DNA of 64,000 bases, taken from NCBI RefSeq assembly GCF_002871795.1, contig NZ_PNHL01000006.1, positions 62,001 to 126,000 of the forward strand, read 5' to 3'. The translations under genes were made by a program, and so were the position numbers. Below are positions 13,947 to 23,552 of the stretch, one piece after another. The notes beneath the pieces are model-generated. The model was not told the origin of the DNA. It saw only the letters and a list, made by a program, of their open reading frames with translations, and did not search any database. This DNA comes from Brachybacterium sp. UMB0905. GTDB lineage: Bacteria > Actinomycetota > Actinomycetes > Actinomycetales > Dermabacteraceae. Position 1 is the stretch's first letter. Every line of letters starts with the position of its first letter.

Positions 13947-15041
13947 ATGCTGTTGATCGACCACATGCCGCCGACGATGCCCGCACCTCTGAAGGGTCGG
14001 CTGACCACCCGCGTCCCTCTGGAGTGCGACGTCGACGCGGTGACGGCGCTCGCCACCGCCGCGATCCGTCGGCACACTCCGGATGGTCAGGCGGATCGAG
14101 ATGGTCTGCGCTCGCGCATGGTGGGGCTGAAGTCCTGGGCGCGCCGCCAGATCGTGGTTGTCCCGGCTGCGGCCGACGGCTCCCCCGCCGTGGATGCGGA
14201 TCCGGTGGGGTGGATCGCTGTGGAGGATCGCGCCGCCGGGCGGACGAATGTCCAGGTGGTTGTGGATGAGTCCCTGGATCATCGCGATGAGCTGGCGCTT
14301 GCCCTGCTGGAGTGGGCGGTGGAGGTGGGCGGCTCCTTTGCCCGTGCTCGCGGGGTGGACAGCACCCAGCTGAACACTGACGCCCACGAGCTGGACACCG
14401 AGCGGGGTCGGCTGCTGTCCGCCGGTGGGTACGAGATGGTGCGGACCTGGCTGCATATGCGCCGCCCGGTGGATCCGGATGAGGTCGCGCAGCTGCGCGG
14501 TCCCCGGCCCGGGACGCGGGTGCGGCCGGTGCATCGTCACCCCTCGGGCCTGCCGGTCTCGCAGGATGTGCGCTCGGTGCATCGCATGCTCGAGGAGTCC
14601 TTCGCGGACCACTTCAACTCCTACCGCGAGTCCTTCGCCGAGTTCGTCCAGCGCCTGATCGAGAACCCCGATGAGGCGGGTTGGGACCAGTGGTGGATCG
14701 CGGAGATGGAGCGCGACGGGCGCTGGCTGCCCGCGGGCGGCCTGGTGGCCGTGCCGGTTCCGGCCACGCCGGAGCGGGGCGAAGGCACCTACCTGGAGTA
14801 CCTGGGGGTCCATCGCAGCGCCCGCGGCAAGGGGATCGCGAAGTCCCTGCTGCACGCGGCGCTGCAGGATGCAGCCGCGCGAGGCCGGACCTTCGTGGAC
14901 CTCGAGGTGGATGACGACTCCCCCACCGGTGCCGATGAGCTATACGAGGCGATGGGGTGGCGCACCTTCGAGCGCACCCAGTCCTGGCATGCCACGGCCC
15001 CCGCGCACCCCTCGCGCCTGCTCGAGCCGCCGGAGCACTGA
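13947..15041 (+). CDS. Tandem GNAT N-acetyltransferase
   Basis: Predicted 364 aa with two GNAT folds, as in MshD-like proteins. The C-terminal copy has clear acetyl-CoA features: EYLGVHRSARGKGIAKSLL contains the R-x-x-G-x-G/A loop, followed by VDLEVDDDSPTGADELYEAMGW. The N-terminal copy is weaker around GWIAVEDR and LLEWAVEVG. A mycothiol synthase role is possible in an actinobacterium, but overall similarity cannot be judged here, so I leave the substrate open. ATG 13947 lies 6 nt after AAAAAT, a weak -10-like hexamer; ATG codons at 13965 and 13977 are alternatives. Confidence 0.8.
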   Translation: MLLIDHMPPTMPAPLKGRLTTRVPLECDVDAVTALATAAIRRHTPDGQADRDGLRSRMVGLKSWARRQIVVVPAAADGSPAVDADPVGWIAVEDRAAGRTNVQVVVDESLDHRDELALALLEWAVEVGGSFARARGVDSTQLNTDAHELDTERGRLLSAGGYEMVRTWLHMRRPVDPDEVAQLRGPRPGTRVRPVHRHPSGLPVSQDVRSVHRMLEESFADHFNSYRESFAEFVQRLIENPDEAGWDQWWIAEMERDGRWLPAGGLVAVPVPATPERGEGTYLEYLGVHRSARGKGIAKSLLHAALQDAAARGRTFVDLEVDDDSPTGADELYEAMGWRTFERTQSWHATAPAHPSRLLEPPEH

Positions 15042-15057
15042 GGGGGCGCCGCGCGAC

Positions 15058-15375
15058 TCAGCGCCCGGCGCGGCGCTGCTGCAGCCAGTGGCGGATCCGC
15101 AGCGGAAACATCCCCAGCAGCGGGGCATTGCGCCCCAGGTCCGCATCGTCCCTCTCATCGAAGGCGGCGGAGATGTCCAGGGCAGAGCCGTCCTCGGTGA
15201 GCCGGGCGGCGACGTTGCCCACCATCGTCACCTCGAGGCCATCGAGGATCCATACGCTGCCCAGGCCCACCACCACGCGCCAGTGGAACCGGCTCCAGGG
15301 CAGCCGATCCATGCGGGCTGGGATCTGCGTGGTGATCGTACCGTCGGTGGCCTGCGCCATCGCTCCGCCGCTCAT
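15058..15375 (-). pseudogene. MFS transporter remnant, truncated after the first membrane segment
   Basis: The 105-codon frame begins like a full-length MFS transporter: [14 protein letters not shown], then [27 protein letters not shown] (positions 15205-15280), which is a standard first cytosolic segment and first membrane helix. Normal members have 12 helices and over 400 residues. Here the helix is followed after about 10 residues by a soluble, charged tail ([12 protein letters not shown] to LQQRRAGR) and a stop. The simplest reading is an internal deletion joining the start to a short 3' remnant. A functional one-helix micropeptide cannot be excluded. The start used is ATG 15375 with GAGGTG upstream. 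Confidence 0.6.
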
Positions 15376-15469
15376 CGTCAGGCACACCTCTGGGCAGATA
15401 CTGCAGAGCATGCGGCCCCGATGTGAGTCGGGACACTAGCCCTTCAGGCGGTCCACAGCAACCGCGCCC

Positions 15470-17080
15470 TCACTCCCACTCGATCGTCCCCGGGGGCTTG
15501 CTCGTGATGTCGAGGGTGACGCGGTTGATTTCGGAGACTTCGTTGGTGATGCGCGTGGAGATGCGCGTCAGCACGTCGTAGGGCACCTTCGCCCAGTCCG
15601 CGGTCATCGCATCGTCGCTGGTCACAGGGCGCAGCACGATCGGGTGGCCGTAGGTGCGGCCATCGCCCTGCACGCCCACGGACCGCACATCGGCCAGCAG
15701 CACCACGGGGCACTGCCAGATCTCACGGTCCAGCCCAGCGGCGGTCAGCTCGGCGCGGGCGATCGCGTCGGCCTTGCGCAGGATGTCCAGCCGCTCCTTG
15801 GTGACCTCGCCGATGATGCGGATCCCCAGGCCCGGCCCCGGGAAGGGCTGGCGCCAGACGATCTCATCGGGCAGTCCCAGCTCGGTGCCGACGGCCCGCA
15901 CCTCGTCCTTGAACAGGGTGCGCAGCGGCTCGACGAGCTCGAAGGACAGGTCCTCCGGCAGACCGCCAACATTGTGGTGACTCTTGATGTTCGCCGCGCC
16001 CTCGCCACCACCGGACTCGACCACATCCGGGTACAGGGTGCCCTGAACGAGGAACGCGGTGGCCTCGTCCGATGCCGTGTGGGCGTCGGCCCCGTCGCCC
16101 TCGACCACGCCCTGCTCGCGCAGGATGTCCGCCTGCGCGCGCTCGAAGGTGCGGATGAACTCGCGGCCGATGATCTTGCGCTTGGTCTCCGGGTCGGTGA
16201 CCCCGGCGAGCGCGGCGAGGAACTGCTCCTCGGCGTCGACCATCACGAGCTTCGCCCCGCCGGTGGATTCGCCGAAGGCCTTCTCGATCTGCGCGGACTC
16301 ATCCTGGCGCATCAGCCCGTGGTTGACGTACACGCAGGTCAGACGGTCACCGATGGCGCGCTGCACGAGCGCGGCGGCCACCGCGGAGTCCACGCCGCCG
16401 GAGAGGGCGCAGATGGCGCTGCCCTCACCCACCTGGGCGCGGATCTTCTCCACCTGCTCTTCGATGACGTTGCCGGTGGTCCACGTGGGGTCGATGCCCG
16501 CACCGCGGTACAGGAAGTTCTCGAGCACCTCCTGGCCGCGGTCCGAGTGGCCCACCTCAGGGTGCCACTGCACACCGAACAGGCGCCGCTCGCGGTCCTC
16601 GAACGCGGCGACGGGGCTGGCGGCAGAGGTGGCGATGACCTCGCAGCCGCTCGGCGGGGCGCTCACGCTGTCGCCGTGGCTCATCCACACGTTCTGCTCG
16701 AGGTCCTGCCCGGCCAGCAGCGTGGAACCCGCCTCGATGGAGGTCAGACGGGTCGCGCCGTACTCGCGCACTCCCGTCGGCGCCACGGTGCCATCCAGCG
16801 CCGCGGCCATCGCCTGGAAGCCGTAGCAGAGCCCCAGCACCGGCACCCCGGCCTGCAGGATCGCCGGATCCAGGCGCGGCGCACCCTCCGCGTACACGGA
16901 GCTGGGGCCGCCGGAGAGGATGATCGCGCGCGGCTGCTTGGCGAGCATCTGCTGGGCCGGCAGGGAATGCGGGACGATCTCGGAATAGACCCGGGCCTCG
17001 CGCACGCGCCGGGCGATGAGCTGGGCGTACTGGGCGCCGAAGTCGACGACGAGGACGGGGCGCTGATCGGTGTCGTTCAC
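15470..17080 (-). CDS. guaA: GMP synthase (glutamine-hydrolysing)
   Basis: Predicted 536 aa from GTG 17080, which overlaps the previous stop (GTGA). It converts XMP, glutamine and ATP to GMP. The N-terminal class I amidotransferase domain has nucleophile Cys85 in VLGLCYGFQ and a WHPEV histidine block. The ATP-pyrophosphatase domain has the PP-loop SGGVDS at 227-232, and the C-terminal dimerisation domain ends with KPPGTIEWE, the canonical GuaA terminus. It follows the DUF3817 gene with overlap, so translation is coupled. IMP dehydrogenase (guaB) is encoded about 12 kb away and guaB3 about 6 kb away. Confidence 0.97.
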   Translation of the reverse strand: MNDTDQRPVLVVDFGAQYAQLIARRVREARVYSEIVPHSLPAQQMLAKQPRAIILSGGPSSVYAEGAPRLDPAILQAGVPVLGLCYGFQAMAAALDGTVAPTGVREYGATRLTSIEAGSTLLAGQDLEQNVWMSHGDSVSAPPSGCEVIATSAASPVAAFEDRERRLFGVQWHPEVGHSDRGQEVLENFLYRGAGIDPTWTTGNVIEEQVEKIRAQVGEGSAICALSGGVDSAVAAALVQRAIGDRLTCVYVNHGLMRQDESAQIEKAFGESTGGAKLVMVDAEEQFLAALAGVTDPETKRKIIGREFIRTFERAQADILREQGVVEGDGADAHTASDEATAFLVQGTLYPDVVESGGGEGAANIKSHHNVGGLPEDLSFELVEPLRTLFKDEVRAVGTELGLPDEIVWRQPFPGPGLGIRIIGEVTKERLDILRKADAIARAELTAAGLDREIWQCPVVLLADVRSVGVQGDGRTYGHPIVLRPVTSDDAMTADWAKVPYDVLTRISTRITNEVSEINRVTLDITSKPPGTIEWE

Positions 17081-17502
17081 GGGATGGAGTCTACGTCGGA
17101 CGCACCGGAGCCGAGGTCGCCCAGGGTGGGTCGGCGCCGCAGGTCCTCCTCGACCCGCTGGTGGGTCCAGCGCTCGCCGATGAAGCTCAGCACGGGCACC
17201 ACACCGAACAGCATGAGCAGCAGCATCCGCGGCAGCGCCCAGCGCATCTTCATCCACAGGTCGAAGGCGAGGATGACGTAGATCATGTAGATCAGGCCGT
17301 GGATCGGGGACCACACCTCGGAGACGCGATCCCAGAAGGGGCTGACGGAGGTGAACAGGCCCTCCCCGCCGTAGACGCCGTAGCGCATCACCATGATGGC
17401 CACGAGCACCAGCAGGGCGATGCCCTCCACGATCGAGCCCACGCGGAAGCGGGCGAAGGAGGTGCGGCAGGCATGCTCATCGAGCGGTCGGGGGGTGGGC
17501 AC
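17077..17502 (-). CDS. DUF3817 small membrane protein
   Basis: Predicted 141 aa from GTG 17502; longer frames upstream overlap the SURF1 gene and have the wrong composition. After a basic start ([12 protein letters not shown]) there are three membrane helices ([44 protein letters not shown]) and an acidic/basic tail. [24 protein letters not shown] is characteristic of the DUF3817 family common in Actinobacteria, often encoded next to guaA or guaB; its biochemical role is unknown. It is 4 nt after SURF1 and overlaps guaA by 4 nt, so all three are one operon. Confidence 0.85.
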   Translation of the reverse strand: MPTPRPLDEHACRTSFARFRVGSIVEGIALLVLVAIMVMRYGVYGGEGLFTSVSPFWDRVSEVWSPIHGLIYMIYVILAFDLWMKMRWALPRMLLLMLFGVVPVLSFIGERWTHQRVEEDLRRRPTLGDLGSGASDVDSIP

Positions 17503-17506
17503 GGTC

Positions 17507-18361
17507 TCAGGTCTCCTGCGGGGTCGAGTCGGTGGACGGGGAAGGCGCGGTGGATGGCGATGCAGCGGCGGACTCGGCAGAGTCCGGGGCGGTGGCCAGG
17601 GCTGCCACCGTCTCGCGCTGGTCGGCGAGCTCATCGTGGTAGGCGGTGCGCACGGTGCGCCACCACAGGTAGAGGAAGAAGCCGCCGAACAGCACCCATT
17701 GGAAGGAGTAGCCGATGTTTTGCCAGTCCAGGCCGCGGGAGAAGCGGCTGGAGGCATCCGGCATCGCGGACAGCCCCTCCCCTGGGGTCTGCAGCGCGAC
17801 GAACCCGGCATACATCGGCGATCCCCACTCGTTGACCAACAGCGGGGTGGCGATCTCAGTGGCGATCCCGGCGGTCACACCGCCGGTGGCGGCTTCGCTG
17901 GCCTCCAGTCGGCCCTGGATCTGCTGCTCCCCCGTCGGGGGCGGTGGGGCAAGGCTCGCATCCAGGGCGCCATCGGGCCCGGTGACATCGGTGGCGGGCA
18001 CCCAGCCGCGCGCCACGGGTAGCCGCGCAGTGGTGCCATCCTCCTGTTCGATGAGCAGGGCGGTGACGACGATGACGGCGTCGGTTTCCTCGATCTCGCG
18101 GCCGGGCACGATCACCTGCTCACCCTCGGCATAGCGTCCGCTCGCGCTCACGGTGTCACCGGATATCTCGTTGGTCACAACATCCCCGGGGGACATCAGC
18201 GCTGTGATTGCTCCGCGGTCGGTGGGGCCCGCGTCGCGGTCGCTCAACGCACGATGTGCGCGATCCCACTGCCAGCTGGCCAGCAGTCCGCAGGCCACGG
18301 TCGCCGCCACCATGAGGGCAAGGAGCCCCAGGAAGCGGGGGCGAAGGGCGACGCGCAGCAT
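17507..18361 (-). CDS. SURF1-family cytochrome oxidase assembly protein
   Basis: Predicted 284 aa. SURF1 proteins aid maturation of haem-copper oxidases in the membrane. The expected layout is visible: an N-terminal helix (FLGLLALMVAATVACGLLASWQW) ending in a W-x-x-x-R-like motif, an extracytoplasmic domain with SGRYAEGEQVIVPGR and the family phrase PVARGWVP, and a second helix (IGYSFQWVLFGGFFLYLWW) near residue 220. A Ser/Thr/Pro-rich tail of about 40 residues follows, longer than usual. The start lies 6 nt after TAGCAT (18368-18373 on the minus strand), so the operon SURF1-DUF3817-guaA probably begins with a leaderless message. Confidence 0.88.
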   Translation of the reverse strand: MLRVALRPRFLGLLALMVAATVACGLLASWQWDRAHRALSDRDAGPTDRGAITALMSPGDVVTNEISGDTVSASGRYAEGEQVIVPGREIEETDAVIVVTALLIEQEDGTTARLPVARGWVPATDVTGPDGALDASLAPPPPTGEQQIQGRLEASEAATGGVTAGIATEIATPLLVNEWGSPMYAGFVALQTPGEGLSAMPDASSRFSRGLDWQNIGYSFQWVLFGGFFLYLWWRTVRTAYHDELADQRETVAALATAPDSAESAAASPSTAPSPSTDSTPQET

Positions 18362-18544
18362 GCCGACATGCTACGAGCCCGCCCCTGGACGGACCCCGTA
18401 GACGTGACCTGCGCGGCACTGCGACGACAAGGCCTGACGTGATGTGCGCGGCATCGGCGGGCCGTCCCGTAGCAGATGCCGCGCGGGAAGGCGGTCCCAC
18501 GGGTCCCGTTCCTCCGTCGGCCCCCGGTGCCTATTGTGGGAGTC

Positions 18545-20629
18545 GTGTCCAACAGTGTGTACATCGCCAGCCCGGAGGGTATGACTGGAAAGTCGATGGT
18601 GGCTTTCGGTCTGCTCGAGACCCTCGCCTCCCGTTCCGACCGTGTCGGGGTGTTCCGCCCCGTCGTCAAGGCCGACCGCTCGCGTGATTACGCCGTCGAC
18701 CTGCTCACCAGCCATCCCGCCGTGGACCAGTCCTATGAGGACGCCATCGGTGTGGACTATCAGCTCGTCCTGTCCGACCCCGATAAGGCGCACGAGAAGA
18801 TCGTGGCGCGCCATCGGGAGCTCGCCGAGCGCTACTCCATGCTCGTCGTGCTGGGTTCGGACTACGACGACCTCGCCAACCCCGCCGAGCTCGCCTTCAA
18901 CGCGGAGGTCGCCGCGAACCTGGGCGCCCCCGTGGTGCTCGTGCTCTCGGGCCTGGACCGCACCGCCGACCAGGTGGCCGCCCTCGCGGCCGTCGCGAAC
19001 TCCGAGTTCACCTCCCACCATGCGATGCCGCTGGCCGTGGTGATCAACCGGGTCGAGGAGGACGGCCTGGAGGCCGTCAAGGCCGCCGTGTCCCCGAAGG
19101 TGCCCGGCGCCGTGGTCGCCGCGATCCCCGAGAACCCCGTGATCATGGCCCCCACCGTGCAGGAGCTCACCGATGCGGTGGACGGCACCCTGCTGCAGGG
19201 CAATCCCGAGTGGCTGGGCCGCGTGGCGATCGGCACCGTCGTGGCAGCGATGAGCCTGCCCAATGTGCTGAACCGCCTGTCGGAGAACTGCACCGTGATC
19301 GCCCCCGGCGACCGCTACGACCTGCTGCCCGGCCTCGTCATGGCGCAGCAGTCCGGCACCTTCCCGTCGCTCAGCTCGATCATGCTCACCGGCGGCTATG
19401 AGGTGCCCGATGAGGTCCAGCGCCTGCTCTCCGGTGTCCCCCAGGACCTGCCGGTAATCACCTCGGACTTGTCCACCTTTGAGACCGCGGTGCGCGTGGC
19501 CAAGTCCCGCGGCCGTCTGCACGCCTCCAGCCAGCAGAAGGTCGATGCGGCCCGCCGTGCGGTCGCCGAGCATCTGCCCACCACGGAGCTGCTGAGCGCC
19601 CTCGAGGTGAGCCGCCCCGCCGTGGTCACCCCGATGATGTTCGAGTTCGAGCTGCTGGCCCGTGCCCGCGGCGAGAAGAAGACGATCGTGCTGCCCGAGG
19701 GTGATGAGCCGCGCATCATCGCCGCCGCCGAGGCAATCCTTGCCCGCGGCGTCGCGGACCTGATCCTGCTGGGTGATGAGAACACCATCCGCGCCAAGGC
19801 GTCCCAGCTGGGCCACGACATCTCCGAGGCCCGTGTGGTCTCCCCGCAGGACCCGCAGTTTGTGGAGCCCTTCGCCGAGGAGTATGCGCGGCTGCGCGCC
19901 AAGAAGGGCGTGACCCTCGAGCAGGCCCGGGAGAAGGTCCAGGACGTCTCCTATTTCGGCACCATGATGGTGCAGATGGGGCAGGCCGACGGGATGGTCT
20001 CCGGCGCGGTCCACTCCACCGCCCACACGATCCGGCCGTCTTTCGAGATCATCAAGACCAAGCCGGGCGCCCAGATCGTCTCCTCGGTGTTCCTCATGGC
20101 GCTCGAGGACCGGGTGCTGGTGTACGGCGACTGCGCCGTGAACCCGGATCCGAGCGCCGAGCAGCTCGCCGACATCGCCGCACAGTCCGCGCAGACCGCC
20201 GCCCAGTTCGGGGTGGAGCCGCGCATCGCGATGCTGTCCTACTCCACCGGCTCCTCCGGAACCGGCGCCGATGTGGACAAGGTGCGCGAGGCCACCGAGA
20301 AGGTCCGCGCGGACCATCCGGAGCTCGACGTCGAAGGTCCGATCCAGTACGACGCCGCGGTGGACGCCTCGGTCGCGAAGACCAAGCTGCCGGAGTCCTC
20401 GGTGGCCGGGCGCGCAACGGTGTTCGTGTTCCCGGATCTGAACACCGGCAACAACACGTACAAGGCGGTGCAGCGTTCCGCCGGGGCGATCGCGATCGGG
20501 CCGGTCCTGCAGGGTCTGAACAAGCCCGTCAACGATCTGTCCCGCGGCGCCCTGGTCGAGGACATCATCAACACCGTCGTGATCACCGCGATCCAGGCCC
20601 AGGCCGCCTCGGCGCCTGCCGAGGCCTGA
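18545..20629 (+). CDS. pta: Phosphate acetyltransferase, long form
   Basis: Predicted 694 aa. GTG 18545 is preferred because TATTGT (18532-18537) lies 7 nt upstream; GTG 18536 is an alternative. The enzyme interconverts acetyl-CoA and acetyl phosphate. It has the three-part long form: an N-terminal P-loop/BioD-like domain (SPEGMTGKS near residue 10), a central DRTGG domain and a C-terminal PTA_PTB catalytic domain from about residue 375 (TIVLPEGDEPRIIAA, YSTGSSGTGADVDKV, FPDLNTGNNTYKA, GPVLQGLNKPVNDLSRG). It is followed 75 nt later by ackA, completing the acetate pathway. Divergent from the SURF1 operon. Confidence 0.97.
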   Translation: MSNSVYIASPEGMTGKSMVAFGLLETLASRSDRVGVFRPVVKADRSRDYAVDLLTSHPAVDQSYEDAIGVDYQLVLSDPDKAHEKIVARHRELAERYSMLVVLGSDYDDLANPAELAFNAEVAANLGAPVVLVLSGLDRTADQVAALAAVANSEFTSHHAMPLAVVINRVEEDGLEAVKAAVSPKVPGAVVAAIPENPVIMAPTVQELTDAVDGTLLQGNPEWLGRVAIGTVVAAMSLPNVLNRLSENCTVIAPGDRYDLLPGLVMAQQSGTFPSLSSIMLTGGYEVPDEVQRLLSGVPQDLPVITSDLSTFETAVRVAKSRGRLHASSQQKVDAARRAVAEHLPTTELLSALEVSRPAVVTPMMFEFELLARARGEKKTIVLPEGDEPRIIAAAEAILARGVADLILLGDENTIRAKASQLGHDISEARVVSPQDPQFVEPFAEEYARLRAKKGVTLEQAREKVQDVSYFGTMMVQMGQADGMVSGAVHSTAHTIRPSFEIIKTKPGAQIVSSVFLMALEDRVLVYGDCAVNPDPSAEQLADIAAQSAQTAAQFGVEPRIAMLSYSTGSSGTGADVDKVREATEKVRADHPELDVEGPIQYDAAVDASVAKTKLPESSVAGRATVFVFPDLNTGNNTYKAVQRSAGAIAIGPVLQGLNKPVNDLSRGALVEDIINTVVITAIQAQAASAPAEA

Positions 20630-20704
20630 GCCGCGGCCCCGTCGCGGGTCGCATCGGTCCTTTCCACTTCGTAGGTCATCGTCACTCTCAAGGAGCCCCC
20701 TGCC

Positions 20705-21925
20705 ATGACAGCAGCCATCGATTCCCGTGTCCTGGTCATCAATTCCGGTTCGTCCTCGCTGAAGTTCCAGCTGGTCTCACCCGAGGACGGCACCGTCGAT
20801 GCCGTCGGCATCGTCGAGCGCGTGGGCCTGGATATGGGCAGCGCGAAGATCAGCGCGGGCAAGAAGGACGCGACGTTCTCCGGCCCGGTCCCGGACCACA
20901 AGGAGGCCATGCGCATCGTCGAGCAGCTGTTCGGCGAGGTGGGGCTGTCGCTGCAGGATGACCGCATCACCGCCGTCGGCCACCGGGTGGTGCAGGGCGG
21001 CGCCCTGTTCTCCACCCCGGTGCTGATCGATGACCAGGTGCGCGATGACATCCACGACCTGGGCAAGCTCGCTCCGCTGCACAACTACGCGGCGGTCGAC
21101 GGGATCGACGGGGCCCGCGCCCTGCTGCCGCAGGTGCCGCACGTGGCGGTGTTCGACACCGCGTTCTTCACGCAGCTGCCCGAGTACTCCGCCACCTACG
21201 CCCTGAACCGCGAGTTCGCCGAGCGCTACGAGGTGCGTCGCTACGGCGCCCACGGCACGAGCCACCACTATGTCTCCGCGCTCGTGGCGGAGCGTCTGGC
21301 GGCGGAGGGCCGGGATGTCTCGGACCTCAAGCAGGTGGTCATGCACCTGGGCAACGGCGCCTCCGCCTCTGCGGTGCGCGGCGGCCGCCCGCTGGACACC
21401 TCGATGGGCCTGACCCCGCTGGAGGGCCTGGTGATGGGCACCCGCACCGGCGATATCGACCCGTCGATCTACGTGCACCTGCACCGGCAGGCGGGCCTCA
21501 GCCCGGAGGAGGTCGACACGCTGCTGAACAAGCGCTCGGGCATGATGGGCCTGTGCGGCATGAGCGATTTCCGCGACATCGAAGACGCGATCGCGGCCGG
21601 CGATAAGGTCGCGGACCTGGCGATGGACGTGTACGTGCACCGGCTGCGCAAGTACCTGGGCTCCTACACCTTCGTGCTGGGCGGCCTGGACGTTCTGGCC
21701 TTCACCGCCGGGATCGGCGAGAACGCCGCGATCGTGCGCGAGCGTCTGCTGAAGGGCATGGAAGTCTTCGGCATCGAGCTGGATCTCGAGAAGAACGCGG
21801 AGCGCTCCAAGGAGGTGCGTGTGATCTCCACGCCCACCTCGAAGGTCACCGTCATGGTGGTGCCCACCGACGAGGAGCTCTCGATCGCCCGCCAGGCCAC
21901 TGAGGTCGCAGCCCAGCACAGCTGA
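20705..21925 (+). CDS. ackA: Acetate kinase
   Basis: Predicted 406 aa, cytosolic. It transfers phosphate between acetyl phosphate and ADP, or acetate and ATP. Family signatures are clear: VLVINSGSSSLKFQL at the N-terminus, FDTAFF, the RRYGAHGTSHHYVS block with catalytic Arg and His, HLGNGAS, TPLEGLVMGTRTGDIDP and a C-terminal FTAGIGENAAIVRE. AAGGAG lies about 10 nt upstream of the ATG. It follows pta in the standard pta-ackA order and is probably co-transcribed. Length is normal for the family. Confidence 0.97.
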   Translation: MTAAIDSRVLVINSGSSSLKFQLVSPEDGTVDAVGIVERVGLDMGSAKISAGKKDATFSGPVPDHKEAMRIVEQLFGEVGLSLQDDRITAVGHRVVQGGALFSTPVLIDDQVRDDIHDLGKLAPLHNYAAVDGIDGARALLPQVPHVAVFDTAFFTQLPEYSATYALNREFAERYEVRRYGAHGTSHHYVSALVAERLAAEGRDVSDLKQVVMHLGNGASASAVRGGRPLDTSMGLTPLEGLVMGTRTGDIDPSIYVHLHRQAGLSPEEVDTLLNKRSGMMGLCGMSDFRDIEDAIAAGDKVADLAMDVYVHRLRKYLGSYTFVLGGLDVLAFTAGIGENAAIVRERLLKGMEVFGIELDLEKNAERSKEVRVISTPTSKVTVMVVPTDEELSIARQATEVAAQHS

Positions 21926-22020
21926 TCACGGAGCGCTGAAGAGCACAGACACTCCCCTCGGGGCGCACCACTGGCGGTAGGCTCAAGCCGATCTGCACCA
22001 GCGCCCCGGGGGGACTTGTC

Positions 22021-22614
22021 ATGTCGTACGACCCGTACTCGCAGCCGTATAGCCAGCAGGGGCAGCCCGCTGGCGGAATGCCCTACCCCGCACCGCAGCC
22101 ACGGCGAAAGCGGCGCGGGCTCAAGCGGCTGATTTTCGGCATTTTGGGCATCATCGCCAATGCGATCGGCCTGTTCGTGCTGCCGTTCATCGCGGTCCTG
22201 GGCGGCGCCGTGGTGGGCCTGATGGGGATGACGCCAGCGCCCCTCAGCCCCGACGGCGGGACCTTCGAGACCTCGGCCGCGAGTATCTACTACATCGCCG
22301 CGCCCGCCGATGAAGCCTCCTCCACCACCTGCGAGTTCGACGGCCAGAACCTCGACGTTGATCGCGAGGACTCAGCCCTCAGCGTCGGGGAGATCGACGG
22401 GGTCGAGTACGAATCCGTCTACATGGTCATCAGCCCGCAGAATCAGCAGGTGACCGTGCACTGCGAGGGCGCGACCACCCTGGCGGTGGCGGAGGTCGGG
22501 GTCGTCGGCATGCTGATCAGCACAGGCGTCGGAGTCATCATCCCGATCGTCCTGGGCCTGCTGGCGCTGATCCTCACGATCTGGGGGATCATCGCGCTGG
22601 TGCGCTCGTCCTGA
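22021..22614 (+). CDS. Tyr/Gln/Pro-tailed membrane protein of unknown function
   Basis: Predicted 197 aa. The first 35 residues are a cytosolic tail rich in Tyr, Gln and Pro (SYDPYSQPYSQQGQP) ending in a basic patch (RRKRRGLKR). A hydrophobic segment follows (LIFGILGIIANAIGLFVLPFIAVLGGAVVGLM), then an external domain of about 90 residues with two Cys that could form a disulphide, and a final helix (IPIVLGLLALILTIWGIIAL). This tail-helix-domain-helix plan is frequent in actinobacterial envelope proteins. TAGGCT about 40 nt upstream is a possible -10. No enzymatic motif seen. Confidence 0.7.
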   Translation: MSYDPYSQPYSQQGQPAGGMPYPAPQPRRKRRGLKRLIFGILGIIANAIGLFVLPFIAVLGGAVVGLMGMTPAPLSPDGGTFETSAASIYYIAAPADEASSTTCEFDGQNLDVDREDSALSVGEIDGVEYESVYMVISPQNQQVTVHCEGATTLAVAEVGVVGMLISTGVGVIIPIVLGLLALILTIWGIIALVRSS

Positions 22615-22628
22615 CCGCAGGCGATGGA

Positions 22629-23459
22629 TCAGCGGGAGGAGTCCCCAGCCGCATCGGCGGCAGATGCGTCGGTCTCTGAGGTCTCGGTGTCTGTGGTGTC
22701 TGTGGCGGCGGTATCTGGAATGTCAGCGTCTGTGGTGTCTGTCGTGCTGCTGTAGCCGGAGCCGGTGTAGACCGACGTCGAGGTGTAGACCGAGCCGAGG
22801 GATCCGTAGGACGCGGTGGGGTTCGCACTGCTCGAGTTCGATGTCGGGTAGCTGGAACCGCTCGAGTACGAGGTCGTGTAGCTGGAGCCGGACGTGTACG
22901 AGGTGGTGTACGGCTCGGGGTCCGGCGTGGGATCCGCGTCCGGTCCCGGCTCGGGCTCCGCCTCAGGCTCCGGGGCGTCCTGTTGGTTCGGCAGGGGTTG
23001 CGGGTCGGGATCGTCGACCACGATGGGGATCGGCTCCGGCTCCGGGGTGGGCGGAAGGTCCGCGGCAGGTTCCAGCTCCTCGCGGGACTCCGGGCCCTCG
23101 CTGAGCTCAGGTGTCTCCTCGTCCCCCAGCTCCGGCAGCGCGGCGGCCCCCTCCGCGGACGCTGCCGCCGCGGTCACGCTGACCAGCGGCGCCTCCGGCT
23201 CTTCCTCCGGCGGCTCATCGGGGCTCTCCAGTCCCTCGTAGCGCAGCGGGGCGACGGGTCCACGCCGGGCAGAGTCCTTCTGCGCGGCCTCCGCCCTCGC
23301 CGTCCGCTGCTTCTCCTCTCGTGCCATGCGCGCACGCCGACGGGCAGCAGCTGCCCGCTCCTTGTCTGAGCTCAAGGAGCTCTCGTCGCGCTCCTCCATT
23401 TTCCTCACCATGCCGATGACGAAGATGATGACGAACGCGATGACGATCAGGATCTCCAT
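22629..23459 (-). CDS. One-helix protein with acidic Pro-rich and Ser/Thr/Tyr low-complexity domains
   Basis: Predicted 276 aa from ATG 23459, chosen for the GGAGG site 8-9 nt upstream; a longer frame exists. Residues 1-17 are a membrane anchor (MEILIVIAFVIIFVIGM), then about 45 basic/acidic helical residues. An acidic Pro/Glu region with repeated EPE(P) follows, and the C-terminal 100 residues are a Ser/Thr/Tyr/Gly tract with short repeats such as TSYTSGSSYTTSYSSGSSY and TDTTDT. Repeats are visible in the DNA too: 22689-22703 and 22728-22742 are identical. Orientation could place the tail in the cytosol or outside. No family recognised; a disordered scaffold or surface stalk is possible. Confidence 0.65.
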   Translation of the reverse strand: MEILIVIAFVIIFVIGMVRKMEERDESSLSSDKERAAAARRRARMAREEKQRTARAEAAQKDSARRGPVAPLRYEGLESPDEPPEEEPEAPLVSVTAAAASAEGAAALPELGDEETPELSEGPESREELEPAADLPPTPEPEPIPIVVDDPDPQPLPNQQDAPEPEAEPEPGPDADPTPDPEPYTTSYTSGSSYTTSYSSGSSYPTSNSSSANPTASYGSLGSVYTSTSVYTGSGYSSTTDTTDADIPDTAATDTTDTETSETDASAADAAGDSSR

Positions 23460-23552
23460 CGGCCCCACCTCCCGAGCGTGTCGAGCGGGCCCGGTCGGCC
23501 CCGCCTTGTGCGGCACCCCGCCATTGTGCCAGCGGCAGGGGTCTGCCGACGG

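Noticed and set aside
21950..21965. CCCCTCGGGG hairpin as the ackA terminator
   Set aside because: The stem is only 4 bp with a 2-nt loop and no T-run, too weak to call.
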